Source: Haematobacter missouriensis
GTDB lineage: Bacteria; Pseudomonadota; Alphaproteobacteria; Rhodobacterales; Rhodobacteraceae
DNA: 64,000 bases
Assembly (NCBI RefSeq): GCF_000740775.1
Contig: NZ_JFGS01000007.1
Location: 62,001 to 126,000, forward strand
Direction of reading: 5' to 3'
In this document: positions 1 to 8,240 of the stretch, one piece after another
Position numbering within the stretch: the stretch's first letter is position 1
Layout: each line of letters starts with the position of its first letter
Program-made: the position numbers and the translations under genes
The notes under the pieces: generated by a model
Told to the model about the DNA's origin: nothing
The model's database searches: none
The model's input: only the letters and a program-made list of their open reading frames with translations

Positions 1-577
1 CCGCCCGGTCTATCACATCATCGAAGCGGCTCATCGCCGGTTCGATGGCCCGTTGCCGAAACCGCCGCCAGAGGACCACGATCCAGACCGCCAGCAGGAA
101 CAGGATTGTCAGAACGATGATGGATGCCCACGGGATGACCCGCGCGTCCGGTCCGGAGACCTGCCGGATCGCCATGGCGTTGGGAAAGATCGAGAAGAAC
201 TCGTTCCGCCAGCCATAACGGGTCACCGACACCCATTTCGGAGTGTTGGCGGTGGAGATCAGATCCTGTGCGCGGGCCTGCAGGTTGGCGCTGTCCATCT
301 TGAAATAGGGCGGCCATCCCCAGCCGGTATCCTCGTTGCGATAGACGATGGCGCGCCCGTTCGGCTTGATGGCCTGAATGAATCGCACGTCCCGCGTACC
401 CTGGGCCGTCTCCCCCGCAGGGGGGCTGGCCCAGAAGAAGGAATTGTCGCCGAAATCCACCCGCCGGTTCTCCGTGCCCACGATTCGCACGATGTCGTGG
501 CGGGGGAGCGTGTAGTGCAGGAAGGAGCCGATGAGCCCCACAATGGCGATGATGAGCGTCCACTTGATGTAGCGCAA
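1..577 (-). CDS. DUF1523 family membrane protein (3' end cut by window edge)
   Basis: The reading frame starts with TTG, preceded by a GGAGG-type ribosome-binding site about 8 bases upstream, and runs off the left edge without a stop, giving about 192 visible codons. The protein begins with a membrane segment (RYIKWTLIIAIVGLIGSFL), continues into an extracytoplasmic domain with NEDTGWGWPPYFKMD and a conserved-looking VTRYGWRNEFFSIFPNA stretch, and has a second membrane helix (roughly residues 146-170) followed by a basic tail. These features match my recollection of the DUF1523 family, of unknown function and common in Rhodobacteraceae. Family members are about 180-190 residues, so only a few codons should be missing. 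The downstream neighbour on the same strand (593-892) lies 15 bases upstream, suggesting co-transcription. Confidence 0.8.
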   Translation of the reverse strand, partial: MRYIKWTLIIAIVGLIGSFLHYTLPRHDIVRIVGTENRRVDFGDNSFFWASPPAGETAQGTRDVRFIQAIKPNGRAIVYRNEDTGWGWPPYFKMDSANLQARAQDLISTANTPKWVSVTRYGWRNEFFSIFPNAMAIRQVSGPDARVIPWASIIVLTILFLLAVWIVVLWRRFRQRAIEPAMSRFDDVIDRA

Positions 578-592
578 TTCGGTCCCTCCGGC

Positions 593-892
593 TCAGTTCA
601 CATTCACCAAGTAGATCAGAAAAGCGATCACCGCGAGTGGCAGCGCGTAGATTGCGAGCAATCGCCGCGCCCGGGCGGAACTGTCGTAAAGCCGCATCCC
701 GCGCCGCACGAACTCTCGCCGCGCCGGTTTGGGTGCCGACAGCGTCTGCCAGCGCTCTTCCAGCCGTTGCCGGTGGAGCGAGCGGAGATAGAAAATCACC
801 GAGAAATAAAGCGCCGTGCCAATCAGAAAGGACCACACGGCGACGCGGAGCAGGATCAGAAGCGTTGCCATGAGGCGCAGGATATCACGCAT
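593..892 (-). CDS. Small two-helix membrane protein, function unknown
   Basis: This 99-residue protein has a hydrophobic N-terminal helix (about residues 8-35), a basic middle section rich in Arg (HRQRLEERW, PKPARREFVRRGMRLYDSS) and a second hydrophobic helix at the C-terminus (LLAIYALPLAVIAFLIYLV). I do not recognise a named family; similar short proteins are annotated in Rhodobacteraceae as hypothetical or wrongly as efflux pump components. The start is uncertain: ATG at 892 is used here, but an in-frame ATG at 871 would also leave the first helix intact, and neither has a convincing ribosome-binding site. It is followed after 15 bases by the DUF1523 gene on the same strand and faces the M20 peptidase gene across a 57-bp gap. 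Confidence 0.65.
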   Translation of the reverse strand: MRDILRLMATLLILLRVAVWSFLIGTALYFSVIFYLRSLHRQRLEERWQTLSAPKPARREFVRRGMRLYDSSARARRLLAIYALPLAVIAFLIYLVNVN

Positions 893-949
893 CCGACAAC
901 CGCCAATGCCCCGATTGCGCGGCGGTTTTTCCCGGACTACCGTGGTGGC

Positions 950-2251
950 ATGACCAGTCATGACACACCCTCTCCCCCCCTCTCTGATCGTCTGCTTTCC
1001 GCCGTCGCGGCGCGGGAAGGGGAGCTGATCGCCCTCACCCAGGAGTTGATCCGTATTCCCACGCTCAACCCGCCGGGCCGGAATTACCGCGACATCTGTA
1101 CGTTTCTGGCGGACCGGCTGGCGGCGCGCGGGTTCAGGGTGGAGCTTTTGCGGGCGGAGGGGACGCCGGGGGACAGCGAGGCCTTCCCGCGCTGGAACAT
1201 GGTGGCCCGGCGCGAGGGGGAGCGCAAAGGCGATTGCGTGCATTTCAACTCCCATCATGACGTGGTGGAGGTCGGCCACGGCTGGACGCGCGATCCTTTC
1301 GGGGGCGAGCTGGACGGGCGGCGCATCTATGGCCGCGGCGCCTGCGACATGAAGGGGGGGCTGGCGGCCTCTGTCATCGCGGCCGAGGCTTTTGTCGATA
1401 CCTGCCCCGACTTCGCCGGAGCGGTGGAGATCTCCGCCACGGCGGATGAGGAGACCGGCGGTTACGGCGGTGTCGCCTGGCTGGCCGAGCGCGGCTATTT
1501 CAGCCCGGAGCGCGTGCAGCATGTCATCATCCCCGAGCCGCTGAACAAGGACCGCATCTGCCTGGGCCATCGGGGGGTCTGGTGGGCGGAGATCGAGACC
1601 AAAGGCCGGATTGCCCACGGCTCCATGCCGTTTCTGGGCGACAGTGCGATCCGGCACATGTCGGCGGTGCTGGCCGAGATAGAGGCATATCTCTACCCGC
1701 TCCTCGCCTCCAAGCGGACGGAGATGCCCGTGGTGCCGGAGGGTGCGCGGCAATCGACGATGAACATAAATTCCATTCATGGGGGTGAGGCGGAGCAGCC
1801 TCCGGGGTTCACCGGCCTGCCCGCGCCCTGTGTCGCGGATCGCTGCCGCATCATCATCGACCGCCGTTTTCTCATCGAAGAAGGTCTGGGGGAGGTGAAG
1901 GGAGAGGTCAGGGGCCTGCTCGACCGGCTGAAGGCCACGCGGCCCAACTTCGAATATGAGATCCGCGACCTGTTCGAAGTGCTGCCGTCGATGACGGATG
2001 AGGGCGCGCCGGTCGTGCGCAGCGTCGCCGCGGCGGTGGCGACCGTTCTGGGCACGCATCCCGAATTCGTCTGCTCTCCCGGCACTTACGATCAGAAGCA
2101 TATCGACCGAATCGGCCGGCTGAAGAACTGCATCGCCTATGGGCCGGGGATACTTGATCTGGCCCACCAGCCGGATGAATGGGTCGGGGTGGACGACATG
2201 CTGGACGCCGCCCGGGTCATGGCGCTCACGCTGGGCGATCTGCTCCGCTGA
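950..2251 (+). CDS. M20 family metallopeptidase (acetylornithine deacetylase / succinyl-diaminopimelate desuccinylase-like)
   Basis: The 433-residue protein shows the di-zinc M20 signature in order: FNSHHDVV (first metal His with the catalytic-support Asp), GRGACDMKGG (bridging Asp), DEETGG (catalytic Glu followed by a metal Glu), and a C-terminal LAHQPDE containing the last metal His. A dimerisation-domain region with GRIAHGSMP lies in the middle. Members hydrolyse N-acyl amino acids or peptides in the cytoplasm; the exact substrate cannot be read from sequence. The ATG at 950 is chosen because upstream sequence in the same frame has no family similarity and overlaps the opposite-strand gene. 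It is followed by a dipeptide/oligopeptide-type binding protein 125 bp downstream, so a role in using an imported peptide or acyl-amino acid is plausible. Confidence 0.85.
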   Translation: MTSHDTPSPPLSDRLLSAVAAREGELIALTQELIRIPTLNPPGRNYRDICTFLADRLAARGFRVELLRAEGTPGDSEAFPRWNMVARREGERKGDCVHFNSHHDVVEVGHGWTRDPFGGELDGRRIYGRGACDMKGGLAASVIAAEAFVDTCPDFAGAVEISATADEETGGYGGVAWLAERGYFSPERVQHVIIPEPLNKDRICLGHRGVWWAEIETKGRIAHGSMPFLGDSAIRHMSAVLAEIEAYLYPLLASKRTEMPVVPEGARQSTMNINSIHGGEAEQPPGFTGLPAPCVADRCRIIIDRRFLIEEGLGEVKGEVRGLLDRLKATRPNFEYEIRDLFEVLPSMTDEGAPVVRSVAAAVATVLGTHPEFVCSPGTYDQKHIDRIGRLKNCIAYGPGILDLAHQPDEWVGVDDMLDAARVMALTLGDLLR

Positions 2252-2376
2252 TCTCGCCGGATCGTGAGCGGCGCCCTCTGGCCGAGCGCGCTGTGGAACG
2301 GTAGGCGGTTATCCGCTTGATCGGCTACGGTAACCCGTGTCTGATGCGCGCGAGAACGAGGTGAGGGAACGCGGCC

Positions 2377-3849
2377 ATGATGAAACGCCTGAAACTCGCC
2401 GTCGCGGCGCTTGTCCTGTCTGCCGGGACGGCTCTGGCGGCGCAGGATACGCTGACCCTTGGCATGGCGCTGGAGCCGCCGAACCTGGACCCGACCGCCG
2501 GTGCGGCCGCTGCGATCGACGAGGTGACATACGCCAACATCTTCGAAGGGCTGACCCGTTTCGCGCCGGATGGTTCCATCGTGCCGTCTCTGGCGGAAAA
2601 ATGGGAAGTCTCCGACGACGGGAAGGTGTACACCTTTACGCTCAATCACAACGTGAAGTTCCATGACGGGACGGATTTCAACGCCGCGGATGTGGTGTTC
2701 AGCCTCGACAGGGCGCGAGGGCCGGACTCGACTAATGCGCAGAAGCAGCTTTTCACCAATATCGACAAGGTGGAGGCGCCGGAGCCGTTTCTTGTCCGTA
2801 TCACGCTGAAGTCCCCGGACGGCAACTTTCCCTTCAACCTCGCCTGGGGCGATGCCGTCATGGTGGGAGAGGAAAGCGCGGCCACAAATGCCACCCATCC
2901 CGTGGGCACAGGACCGTTCAAGTTCGTTGAATGGGTGAAGGGCGACCACGTGACCATCGAGCGCAACGTGGACTACTGGGGAACGCCCGCCAAGCTGTCG
3001 TCCGCGACGTTCAAGTTCATCGCGGATCCGACCGCGGCCTTTGCCGCCGTCATGTCCGGCGATGTCGATGCCTTCCCGAACTTCCCCGCACCCGAGACGC
3101 TGGTCCAGTTCGAGAGCGACCCCCGTTTCAAGGTGCTGGTCGGAACGACGGAGGGGGAGGTCATCCTCGGCCTCAACAATCGCAAGGCGCCGCTGGACGA
3201 TATCCGCGTGCGGGAGGCGATTGCCCACGCCATCAACCGCCAGGAGCTGATCGACGGTGCGATGTTCGGCTACGGTGTTCCGATCGGCACGCATTTCGCC
3301 CCGCACAATCCCGATTATGTCGATCTGACCGAGATTTCTGCCTATGATCCAGAGAAATCCCGGGCCCTGCTGAAGGAGGCCGGGGCGGAGGGGCTGCACC
3401 TCAGGCTCGCGCTGCCGCCGCCCGCCTATGCCCGCCGCTCGGGAGAGATCATTGCCGCCGAACTCCGCGCGGTGGGGATCGAGACGGAGATCACCAACGT
3501 CGAATGGGCACAATGGCTGGAGCAGGTGTTCAAGGGCAAGGATTTCGACATGACCATCGTTGCCCATGTCGAACCGATGGACATCAACATCTATGCCCGC
3601 CCCGACTACTACTTCGGTTACGCCAAGCCGGAATTCGTGACGCTGATGGATACGCTCGCCGCAACCACCGGGCGGGAGGCGCGCTCTGCCCTGCTGAAAA
3701 AGGCGGAGACGATGATCGCGGAGGATTTCGTCAACGGCTTCCTGTTCCAGCTTCCGAAAGCAGGCGTCGCGAATGCGAAGATCCACGGCCTCTGGGAAAA
3801 CTCGCCCACCCCCGCCAATGACCTGACGGCGGTCTATTGGGAGGAGTGA
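2377..3849 (+). CDS. ABC transporter substrate-binding protein, family 5 (peptide/opine/nickel type)
   Basis: The 490-residue protein starts with a clear Sec signal peptide (MKRLKLAVAALVLSAG, cleavage near ALA-AQ) and then shows the SBP_bac_5 layout: LEPPNLDPT near the N-terminus, ANIFEGLTRFAPDGSI, LAEKWEVSDDGKVYTF, and VREAIAHAINRQELI in the middle. It would capture a peptide or similar solute in the periplasm. No permease or ATPase gene is visible next to it, which is unusual because such binding proteins normally head an operon with two permeases and one or two ATPases. The flanking genes are an M20 peptidase upstream and, 4 bp downstream, an acetyltransferase, suggesting a small uptake-and-processing operon that borrows a transporter encoded elsewhere. 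Confidence 0.9.
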   Translation: MMKRLKLAVAALVLSAGTALAAQDTLTLGMALEPPNLDPTAGAAAAIDEVTYANIFEGLTRFAPDGSIVPSLAEKWEVSDDGKVYTFTLNHNVKFHDGTDFNAADVVFSLDRARGPDSTNAQKQLFTNIDKVEAPEPFLVRITLKSPDGNFPFNLAWGDAVMVGEESAATNATHPVGTGPFKFVEWVKGDHVTIERNVDYWGTPAKLSSATFKFIADPTAAFAAVMSGDVDAFPNFPAPETLVQFESDPRFKVLVGTTEGEVILGLNNRKAPLDDIRVREAIAHAINRQELIDGAMFGYGVPIGTHFAPHNPDYVDLTEISAYDPEKSRALLKEAGAEGLHLRLALPPPAYARRSGEIIAAELRAVGIETEITNVEWAQWLEQVFKGKDFDMTIVAHVEPMDINIYARPDYYFGYAKPEFVTLMDTLAATTGREARSALLKKAETMIAEDFVNGFLFQLPKAGVANAKIHGLWENSPTPANDLTAVYWEE

Positions 3850-3853
3850 TCCC

Positions 3854-4315
3854 TTGGCGCGCCCTCTCATCCGGCGGGCGGAAGCTGGTGATGAGCCATG
3901 GATCCGGGCCTGTGCAGAGCGTGCCTATGCGCGCTATGTGCCGTTGATCGGTCAAAAACCCGCGCCGATGATCGCTGATTTTGCCTGTCAGATCGCGGCG
4001 GGACAGGTGCATGTTGCGCTCGGGGACAGCGGGCCGCTGGGCTTCATCGTCTTCTACCCGCAGGGGGACCACATGCTGCTGGAGAATGTGGCGGTCTCAC
4101 CGGAGGCTGCGGGGCAGGGGGTGGGCGGGGTGCTCATCGCCTTTTGCGAAGCGCAAGCGGCGGGGATGGCGGGTGTGCGCCTTTATACAAACGCGAAGAT
4201 GGTACGGAATCTGGCGATCTACCCCCGGCTTGGCTATGTGGAAACCGGCCGGCGGCAGGAGGAGGGCTTCGACCGTGTGTATTTCGAGAAGTCCTTTCCT
4301 CCTGATCCGCGGTAG
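3854..4315 (+). CDS. GNAT family N-acetyltransferase
   Basis: The start is TTG, well placed after the GAGGAG at the end of the preceding gene, 4 bp downstream of its stop. The 153-residue product has the GNAT fold markers: an N-terminal beta strand with IRRAEAGDEPWI, VHVALGDSGPLGFIVF, the acetyl-CoA-binding motif A around NVAVSPEAAGQGVGGVLI (Q-x-x-G-x-G/A type), and a C-terminal RNLAIYPRLGYVETG. It transfers an acetyl group from acetyl-CoA to an unidentified amine. Tight spacing implies co-translation with the binding protein, so the acceptor could be an amino acid or peptide, but this is inference. Confidence 0.8.
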   Translation: MARPLIRRAEAGDEPWIRACAERAYARYVPLIGQKPAPMIADFACQIAAGQVHVALGDSGPLGFIVFYPQGDHMLLENVAVSPEAAGQGVGGVLIAFCEAQAAGMAGVRLYTNAKMVRNLAIYPRLGYVETGRRQEEGFDRVYFEKSFPPDPR

Positions 4316-4360
4316 CCAACCACGGGCCGAGCGGGTAGGCTTGGCCTGCTGAGGGCTGCC

Positions 4361-4414
4361 CGTCTTTGCAGGTAGCCCCCGTCTTTGCAGGTCGCCCCGT
4401 CTTTGCAGGTAGCC
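4361..4414 (+). repeat. Three direct repeats of about 18 bp abutting a start codon
   Basis: The unit cgtctttgcaggtagccc occurs three times head to tail, beginning at 4361, 4380 and 4398 (periods 19 and 18), with one substitution in the middle copy. The last copy ends one base before the ATG of the glycosyltransferase gene, and its AGGT is the only candidate ribosome-binding site for that start. Copy-number change by slippage would alter the leader but keep the final ribosome-binding site. Confidence 0.9.
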
Positions 4415-4415
4415 C

Positions 4416-5216
4416 ATGTCCGAAATCCCTTCCGCTCCGGTCACGCCGACCCATGTCGCCTGCATGAAATGGGGCACTGCCTATGGGCCGGAATATGTGA
4501 ACCGCCTGTATGCGGGCGTCCGCCGCAATGTCACGGGACCGCTCAGGTTCTTCTGCATGACGGACGATGCCACCGGGCTGGATGCCGGAATCGAGGTCCT
4601 GCCGCTGGCGGAGGAGCCGTTCTTCCCCGCCATGTTCGCGGAGATGCGGAAGCATGCCTACCACGGCGCACTTCGCAAGCTGTCGCTGTTTCGGGAAGGG
4701 GCGGTGCCTGGGTTGAGCGGGCCTTTGCTCATTCTCGACATCGACGTGGTGGTGACGGGGTCGCTCGACGATCTGATGACATGGGAGCCGGGCAAGGTCT
4801 GCATGCGGCGGGAATGGACCACGACCGGCTCGCGCGCCTCACGCGGGCATGGCTCGGTGCTCCGCATGGATCCGGCGCTTCATCCCGCGCTTTACGAAGC
4901 CATGGCCCGCGACCCGGAGGGGGAGATCCGGCGCTATGTCGGGTCAGAGCAGAGCTATACGTCCGGCACGGCATGGGAAGCGGGCTATTTCGCGCCCTTC
5001 CCGGACCAATGGATCGTCAGCTTCAAGCGTGCCTGCCGCCCGCCGCGGCCGCTGAACCTGTTCCTTGAGCCGCGTCTGCCGCGCGACGCGCGGATCGTTG
5101 CCTTCCATGGCCGCCCCAAGATCGAGGAGGCCATGCAAGGCTATACGGCGGGAGGGCTGGGCAAGCGCGTCCTGCCGACGCGCTGGCTCCGCAAGCACTG
5201 GCTGGGCGAGGGCTGA
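4416..5216 (+). CDS. Glycosyltransferase-like protein
   Basis: The 266-residue protein carries a DXD-like motif in LLILDIDVVVTGSLD (around residues 107-121), the metal/nucleotide-sugar site of GT-A glycosyltransferases, preceded by RKLSLFREG and followed by SRGHGSVLRMDP and VGSEQSYTSG. No signal peptide or membrane helix is visible, so it is probably cytoplasmic and acts on a cell-surface polysaccharide or lipid precursor. The donor and acceptor are unknown. It stands alone: a convergent glutathione-transferase gene ends 3 bp downstream. The start codon directly follows a triple direct repeat, so translation may depend on that repeat. A later in-frame ATG (MKWGTAYGPEYVN) is an alternative, but the DXD domain starts soon after. 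Confidence 0.7.
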   Translation: MSEIPSAPVTPTHVACMKWGTAYGPEYVNRLYAGVRRNVTGPLRFFCMTDDATGLDAGIEVLPLAEEPFFPAMFAEMRKHAYHGALRKLSLFREGAVPGLSGPLLILDIDVVVTGSLDDLMTWEPGKVCMRREWTTTGSRASRGHGSVLRMDPALHPALYEAMARDPEGEIRRYVGSEQSYTSGTAWEAGYFAPFPDQWIVSFKRACRPPRPLNLFLEPRLPRDARIVAFHGRPKIEEAMQGYTAGGLGKRVLPTRWLRKHWLGEG

Positions 5217-5219
5217 AGG

Positions 5220-6206
5220 TCAGCGCCCGACCTGCTCTCTCTCCGGGGGGCGGTCGAAATCCAGCACCGGGTTGATCGGCAGGATGCGGTAGGGATTAAT
5301 CGTGTCGTGGCTGTAGTGATAGTGGCGCACGATATGGTCGAAGCGTACCGTCTCCCGCACGCCCGGCACCTGATACAGCTCCCGCGTGTAGGGCCAGAGA
5401 TTGGCGTAGTCCGCCAGCCGCCGCCGGTTGCACTTGAAATGCAGGTGATAGACAAGGTCAAACCGGATGAGCGTGGTGAAGGCCCGCCAGTCCGTCTCCG
5501 TCGTTCTTGATCCGGTCAGAAAGCGGCGGAGCGAAAGCAACTCCTCCATCGCGTCCATCGTCTCGAAAACGCCCTCAACGGCGGGATCGTAGGCCTGCTG
5601 GCTGGTGGCAAAACCGGCCTTGTAGACGCCGTTGTTGAACCCGTCATAGATAACCGCGTTCAGATCGTCGATTTCGTTCCGCAGGGACGCCGGGCAGTAG
5701 TCTGTCGTATTGCCGGTGACCGTGTCGAAGGCGGAATTGAACATACGGATGATTTCGGAGGATTCGTTGGAGACAATCGTCTCCCGCTTCTTGTCCCAGA
5801 GCACGGGCACCGTCACGCGGCCCGACACGTCCGGTTTAGCCTTCGTGTAGATGTCGCGCAGGAAGGGAAGGCCGTAGAGCGTATCCCCTGTCGCTCCCGG
5901 AAAGTCGGTCGCGAAGGTCCATCCATCCGCCAGCATATCGGGATGGACAACGGAAAGGCCGATATGCTCCGTCAGGCCCTTCAATGCGCGATAGATCAGT
6001 GTCCGGTGTGCCCAGGGACAGGCATAGGAGACGTATAGGTGGTACCGCCCGCTTTCGGCAGGAAATCCGCCCTCTCCGCTCGGTCCTGGACTGCCGTCCG
6101 GCGTGATCCAGTTCCGGAAACCGGCGGTGGACCTTTTGAACGCGCCCCCTGTCGACTTGGTGTCATACCAGCCCGGCTCCCATACACCGTCTACGAGCTG
6201 TCCCAT
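5220..6206 (-). CDS. yqjG: Glutathionyl-hydroquinone reductase (ECM4/YqjG-type glutathione transferase)
   Basis: At 328 residues this is longer than ordinary glutathione transferases and matches the Xi class. The N-terminal thioredoxin-like domain contains SYACPWAHRT (around residue 63), whose Cys is the nucleophile that forms the mixed disulfide when glutathionyl-hydroquinones are reduced. Other class features are TVPVLWDKKRETIVSNESSEIIRMF (cis-Pro and glutathione-binding Glu-Ser) and a helical C-terminal domain with TLIRFDLVYHLHFKCN and VRHYHYSHDTINP. It is expected in the cytoplasm, recycling glutathione-conjugated quinones. The ATG is preceded by GGGAGAG. It converges on the glycosyltransferase gene with a 3-bp gap. 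Confidence 0.9.
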   Translation of the reverse strand: MGQLVDGVWEPGWYDTKSTGGAFKRSTAGFRNWITPDGSPGPSGEGGFPAESGRYHLYVSYACPWAHRTLIYRALKGLTEHIGLSVVHPDMLADGWTFATDFPGATGDTLYGLPFLRDIYTKAKPDVSGRVTVPVLWDKKRETIVSNESSEIIRMFNSAFDTVTGNTTDYCPASLRNEIDDLNAVIYDGFNNGVYKAGFATSQQAYDPAVEGVFETMDAMEELLSLRRFLTGSRTTETDWRAFTTLIRFDLVYHLHFKCNRRRLADYANLWPYTRELYQVPGVRETVRFDHIVRHYHYSHDTINPYRILPINPVLDFDRPPEREQVGR

Positions 6207-6299
6207 ACCGTCTCTCCCGTCGTGAAAACTTCATGGGACAGTAACTTGAAGCTCACGGGAAATGCTTCACATTATTTCATGTCTGTGGAGGGATTGCTC

Positions 6300-6662
6300 A
6301 TGGATGTGCTGCCAAGCGAACTTGCGAGAAACCTGCGGGATATGCCCACCCCGATGGAGCAGAGGGTCAAGAGCCGACTCCGCGCCAAGGTGGCTGGACG
6401 CATCTATCCGGTGCTGCATACGTGGGAAGGCGGATTTTCCATCGCGGCGGAGGGGGTTGTCCACCTTCGGGGCGCGGTTGACCTGTATGACGGGCACAAG
6501 CTCGTTCGGCATTGTCTGATCGTGGCTTCCATCTCCGCAAGTGGAGAACTCATCTGCGAATACAAATTCTCCACCCTTGCGACGAACGCCCCACCCGCAG
6601 ATTGGGCGCCCGATGAAATGGAGCCTTTGCACAGTGATGAACTGGTGCGGCTTCTGGCTTGA
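6300..6662 (+). CDS. Conserved hypothetical protein, 120 residues
   Basis: I do not recognise a family. The start is ATG at 6300, chosen because GGAGGG sits 7 bases upstream; longer in-frame starts reach back over the opposite gene and lack such a site. The protein begins with a charged helix (MDVLPSELARNLRDMPTPMEQRVKSRLRAKVAG), then shows alternating hydrophobic strands (RIYPVLHTWEGGFSIAAEGVVHLRGAVDLYDG, RHCLIVASISASGELICEYKFS), a pattern that suggests a small beta-sheet domain in the cytoplasm. No signal peptide or helix. The gene ends flush against the stop of the convergent EamA transporter gene. Confidence 0.7.
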   Translation: MDVLPSELARNLRDMPTPMEQRVKSRLRAKVAGRIYPVLHTWEGGFSIAAEGVVHLRGAVDLYDGHKLVRHCLIVASISASGELICEYKFSTLATNAPPADWAPDEMEPLHSDELVRLLA

Positions 6663-7499
6663 TCAGGCGAGGCGGAGCAGACCGGCCCCAACGGCGATCA
6701 TACAAGCCGCAACAAGGCGTTGCGGGCCGATCCTCTCCCGAAGGATGAAGGCTGCTATCGCGGTTCCGAACAGGATCGACGTCTCACGGAGTGCCGCCAC
6801 GACCGCCACAGGTGCAAGTGTCATAGCCCAGAGCGCCACGGCATAGGAAACGAGTGTCCCAAACCCCGCCAGCAGGCCCCAGTGCCATCCCTCCCTCACC
6901 TGACGCAGAAAGGAGGAGCGACGGCGCAGCAACGCCCAGGCGAGCATGGGGGCGGCGGTAAGGACGAACTCCCACATCGTATAGGAGACCGGCGCCCCGG
7001 AAAGCCGCGCGCCGTAGCCGTCGGAAAGCGTGTATCCCGCGATGACGAAAGCGTTTAGCAGCGCATAGCGCAGCCCCGCGCGATTGGTCGATCCACCGGA
7101 CCACAGCGCCATGCTGAGGATGCCGCCCGCGATCACGAAGATGCCGGACAGCGCGATTCCGCCAAGATGCTCCCCGAGCAGAACCATGCCGACGAGGGTC
7201 ACGATAAGCGGCGCGGTGCCACGCATGACGGGGTAGGTCTGGCTCATGTCGGCCACCGTATAGGCGCGCGCCACGAGGAAGTAATAGGCCACCTGCAATG
7301 CCACGGAGAGGGCCAGGAAGGGCCAGCTTTCCCGTGCCGGAATGGCGAGGAAAGGCATGATCGGCAGGGAAATGATCGCGGCCGCCGCGGCGACCATGAC
7401 GGCTGTGAGTGTCTTGTCGCCGGAAGCCTTGACGACGGCGTTCCACGCCGCGTGCATCAACGCGGCGACAAGAACGAGGCCGAAGACTTCAGGAGGCAT
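6663..7499 (-). CDS. EamA/DMT family transporter
   Basis: The 278-residue protein is almost entirely hydrophobic, with about ten predicted helices in two repeated halves. The first half contains LMHAAWNAVVKASGDK and PVMRGTAPLIVTLVGMVLLGE; the second contains NAFVIAGYTLSDGYG and VAALRETSILFGTAIAAFILRERIGPQR. The paired motif of Pro/Arg followed by a Glu-containing loop is typical of drug/metabolite transporters in the inner membrane, which export amino acids, metabolites or drugs. The substrate cannot be inferred. It is oriented against its upstream neighbour and no operon partner is evident. Confidence 0.85.
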   Translation of the reverse strand: MPPEVFGLVLVAALMHAAWNAVVKASGDKTLTAVMVAAAAAIISLPIMPFLAIPARESWPFLALSVALQVAYYFLVARAYTVADMSQTYPVMRGTAPLIVTLVGMVLLGEHLGGIALSGIFVIAGGILSMALWSGGSTNRAGLRYALLNAFVIAGYTLSDGYGARLSGAPVSYTMWEFVLTAAPMLAWALLRRRSSFLRQVREGWHWGLLAGFGTLVSYAVALWAMTLAPVAVVAALRETSILFGTAIAAFILRERIGPQRLVAACMIAVGAGLLRLA

Positions 7500-7572
7500 G
7501 GATGCGGGGCTTGTGACGGTTCCGTAACGGCCCTAAGCCCCGCGCCCCCTGACTGTCAAGCGGCGGGAATTC

Positions 7573-8232
7573 TTATTCTGCCACAGCTTTGTCCAGAACC
7601 GCCTTCATGTCGGCAAGGGACATGTTGGAATGCTTCTCGCCATTGATGATGAAGGTCGGGGTGGAGTTGATGCCATCCGCCTGCGACCGCTCCGAATAGG
7701 CCTTCACCAGCGCTTCCGCGGTGGCCTGATCATTCAGGCAGGCATTGACCTGCTCGTCGTTCAGGCCGCCGGCACGCGCGATCCCGCGCAGGTTTTCCGC
7801 GACCACCGCAGGATCGTCCGACCCGGCCCACTCGCGCTGCTTGGCGAAATAGGTCTTGGAGAAGCCGTAATAACGCATGTCTCCCCCGCAGCGTGCCACC
7901 ATCGCGGCCCAGAGATCGTAGCGGTTGAAATAGACCTCGCGCTGGATGAACTTCACCTTGCCGGTGTCGATATACTCCTTCTTGATCTCCGGGAACACGT
8001 CGTTGGAGAAGGCCGCGCAGTGCGGGCAGGTGAAGGAGGAGTATTCGATGATCGTCACCGGTGCGTCTTCATTGCCCATGACGATATCGCGTGCGGGATC
8101 TGCCGCCGGAGCCGGGGCAGCGGTTTCGGCGGCCTGCGCACGGGCCGCGCCCGTATCGGGAAGTGCCGCCGCGCCGAACCAGAAGGCACCGGCAAGGGTT
8201 GCCATCGCAAGGGCGGAAAGGGTGGTCTTCAT
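7573..8232 (-). CDS. DsbA family thiol:disulfide interchange protein
   Basis: The 219-residue protein has a signal peptide (MKTTLSALAMATLAGAFWFGAAAL), a short Ala/Pro-rich linker, and a thioredoxin-fold domain starting at PVTIIEYSSFTCPHCAAFS, in which CPHC is the redox pair. The cis-Pro is in the C-terminal STPTFIINGEK. An inserted helical domain follows the pattern of the DsbA/DSBA-like oxidoreductases. It should introduce or handle disulfides in the periplasm. Start: ATG at 8232 has GAGGAAG just upstream; an alternative ATG at 8244 overlaps the stop of the preceding gene as ATGA. The close coupling with the DciA-like gene is a chromosomal neighbourhood rather than a functional link that I can explain. 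Confidence 0.9.
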   Translation of the reverse strand: MKTTLSALAMATLAGAFWFGAAALPDTGAARAQAAETAAPAPAADPARDIVMGNEDAPVTIIEYSSFTCPHCAAFSNDVFPEIKKEYIDTGKVKFIQREVYFNRYDLWAAMVARCGGDMRYYGFSKTYFAKQREWAGSDDPAVVAENLRGIARAGGLNDEQVNACLNDQATAEALVKAYSERSQADGINSTPTFIINGEKHSNMSLADMKAVLDKAVAE

Positions 8233-8240
8233 CGTCTTCC

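Noticed and set aside
593-2167. 524-codon open frame antisense to the M20 peptidase
   Set aside because: Only its last 99 codons look like a protein (the small membrane gene). The rest is Arg/His-rich shadow of a GC-rich gene with clear motifs on the other strand.
2137-3870. 577-codon open frame antisense to the binding protein gene
   Set aside because: No domain, extreme Arg/Gly/His content, and complete overlap with a gene that has a signal peptide and family motifs.
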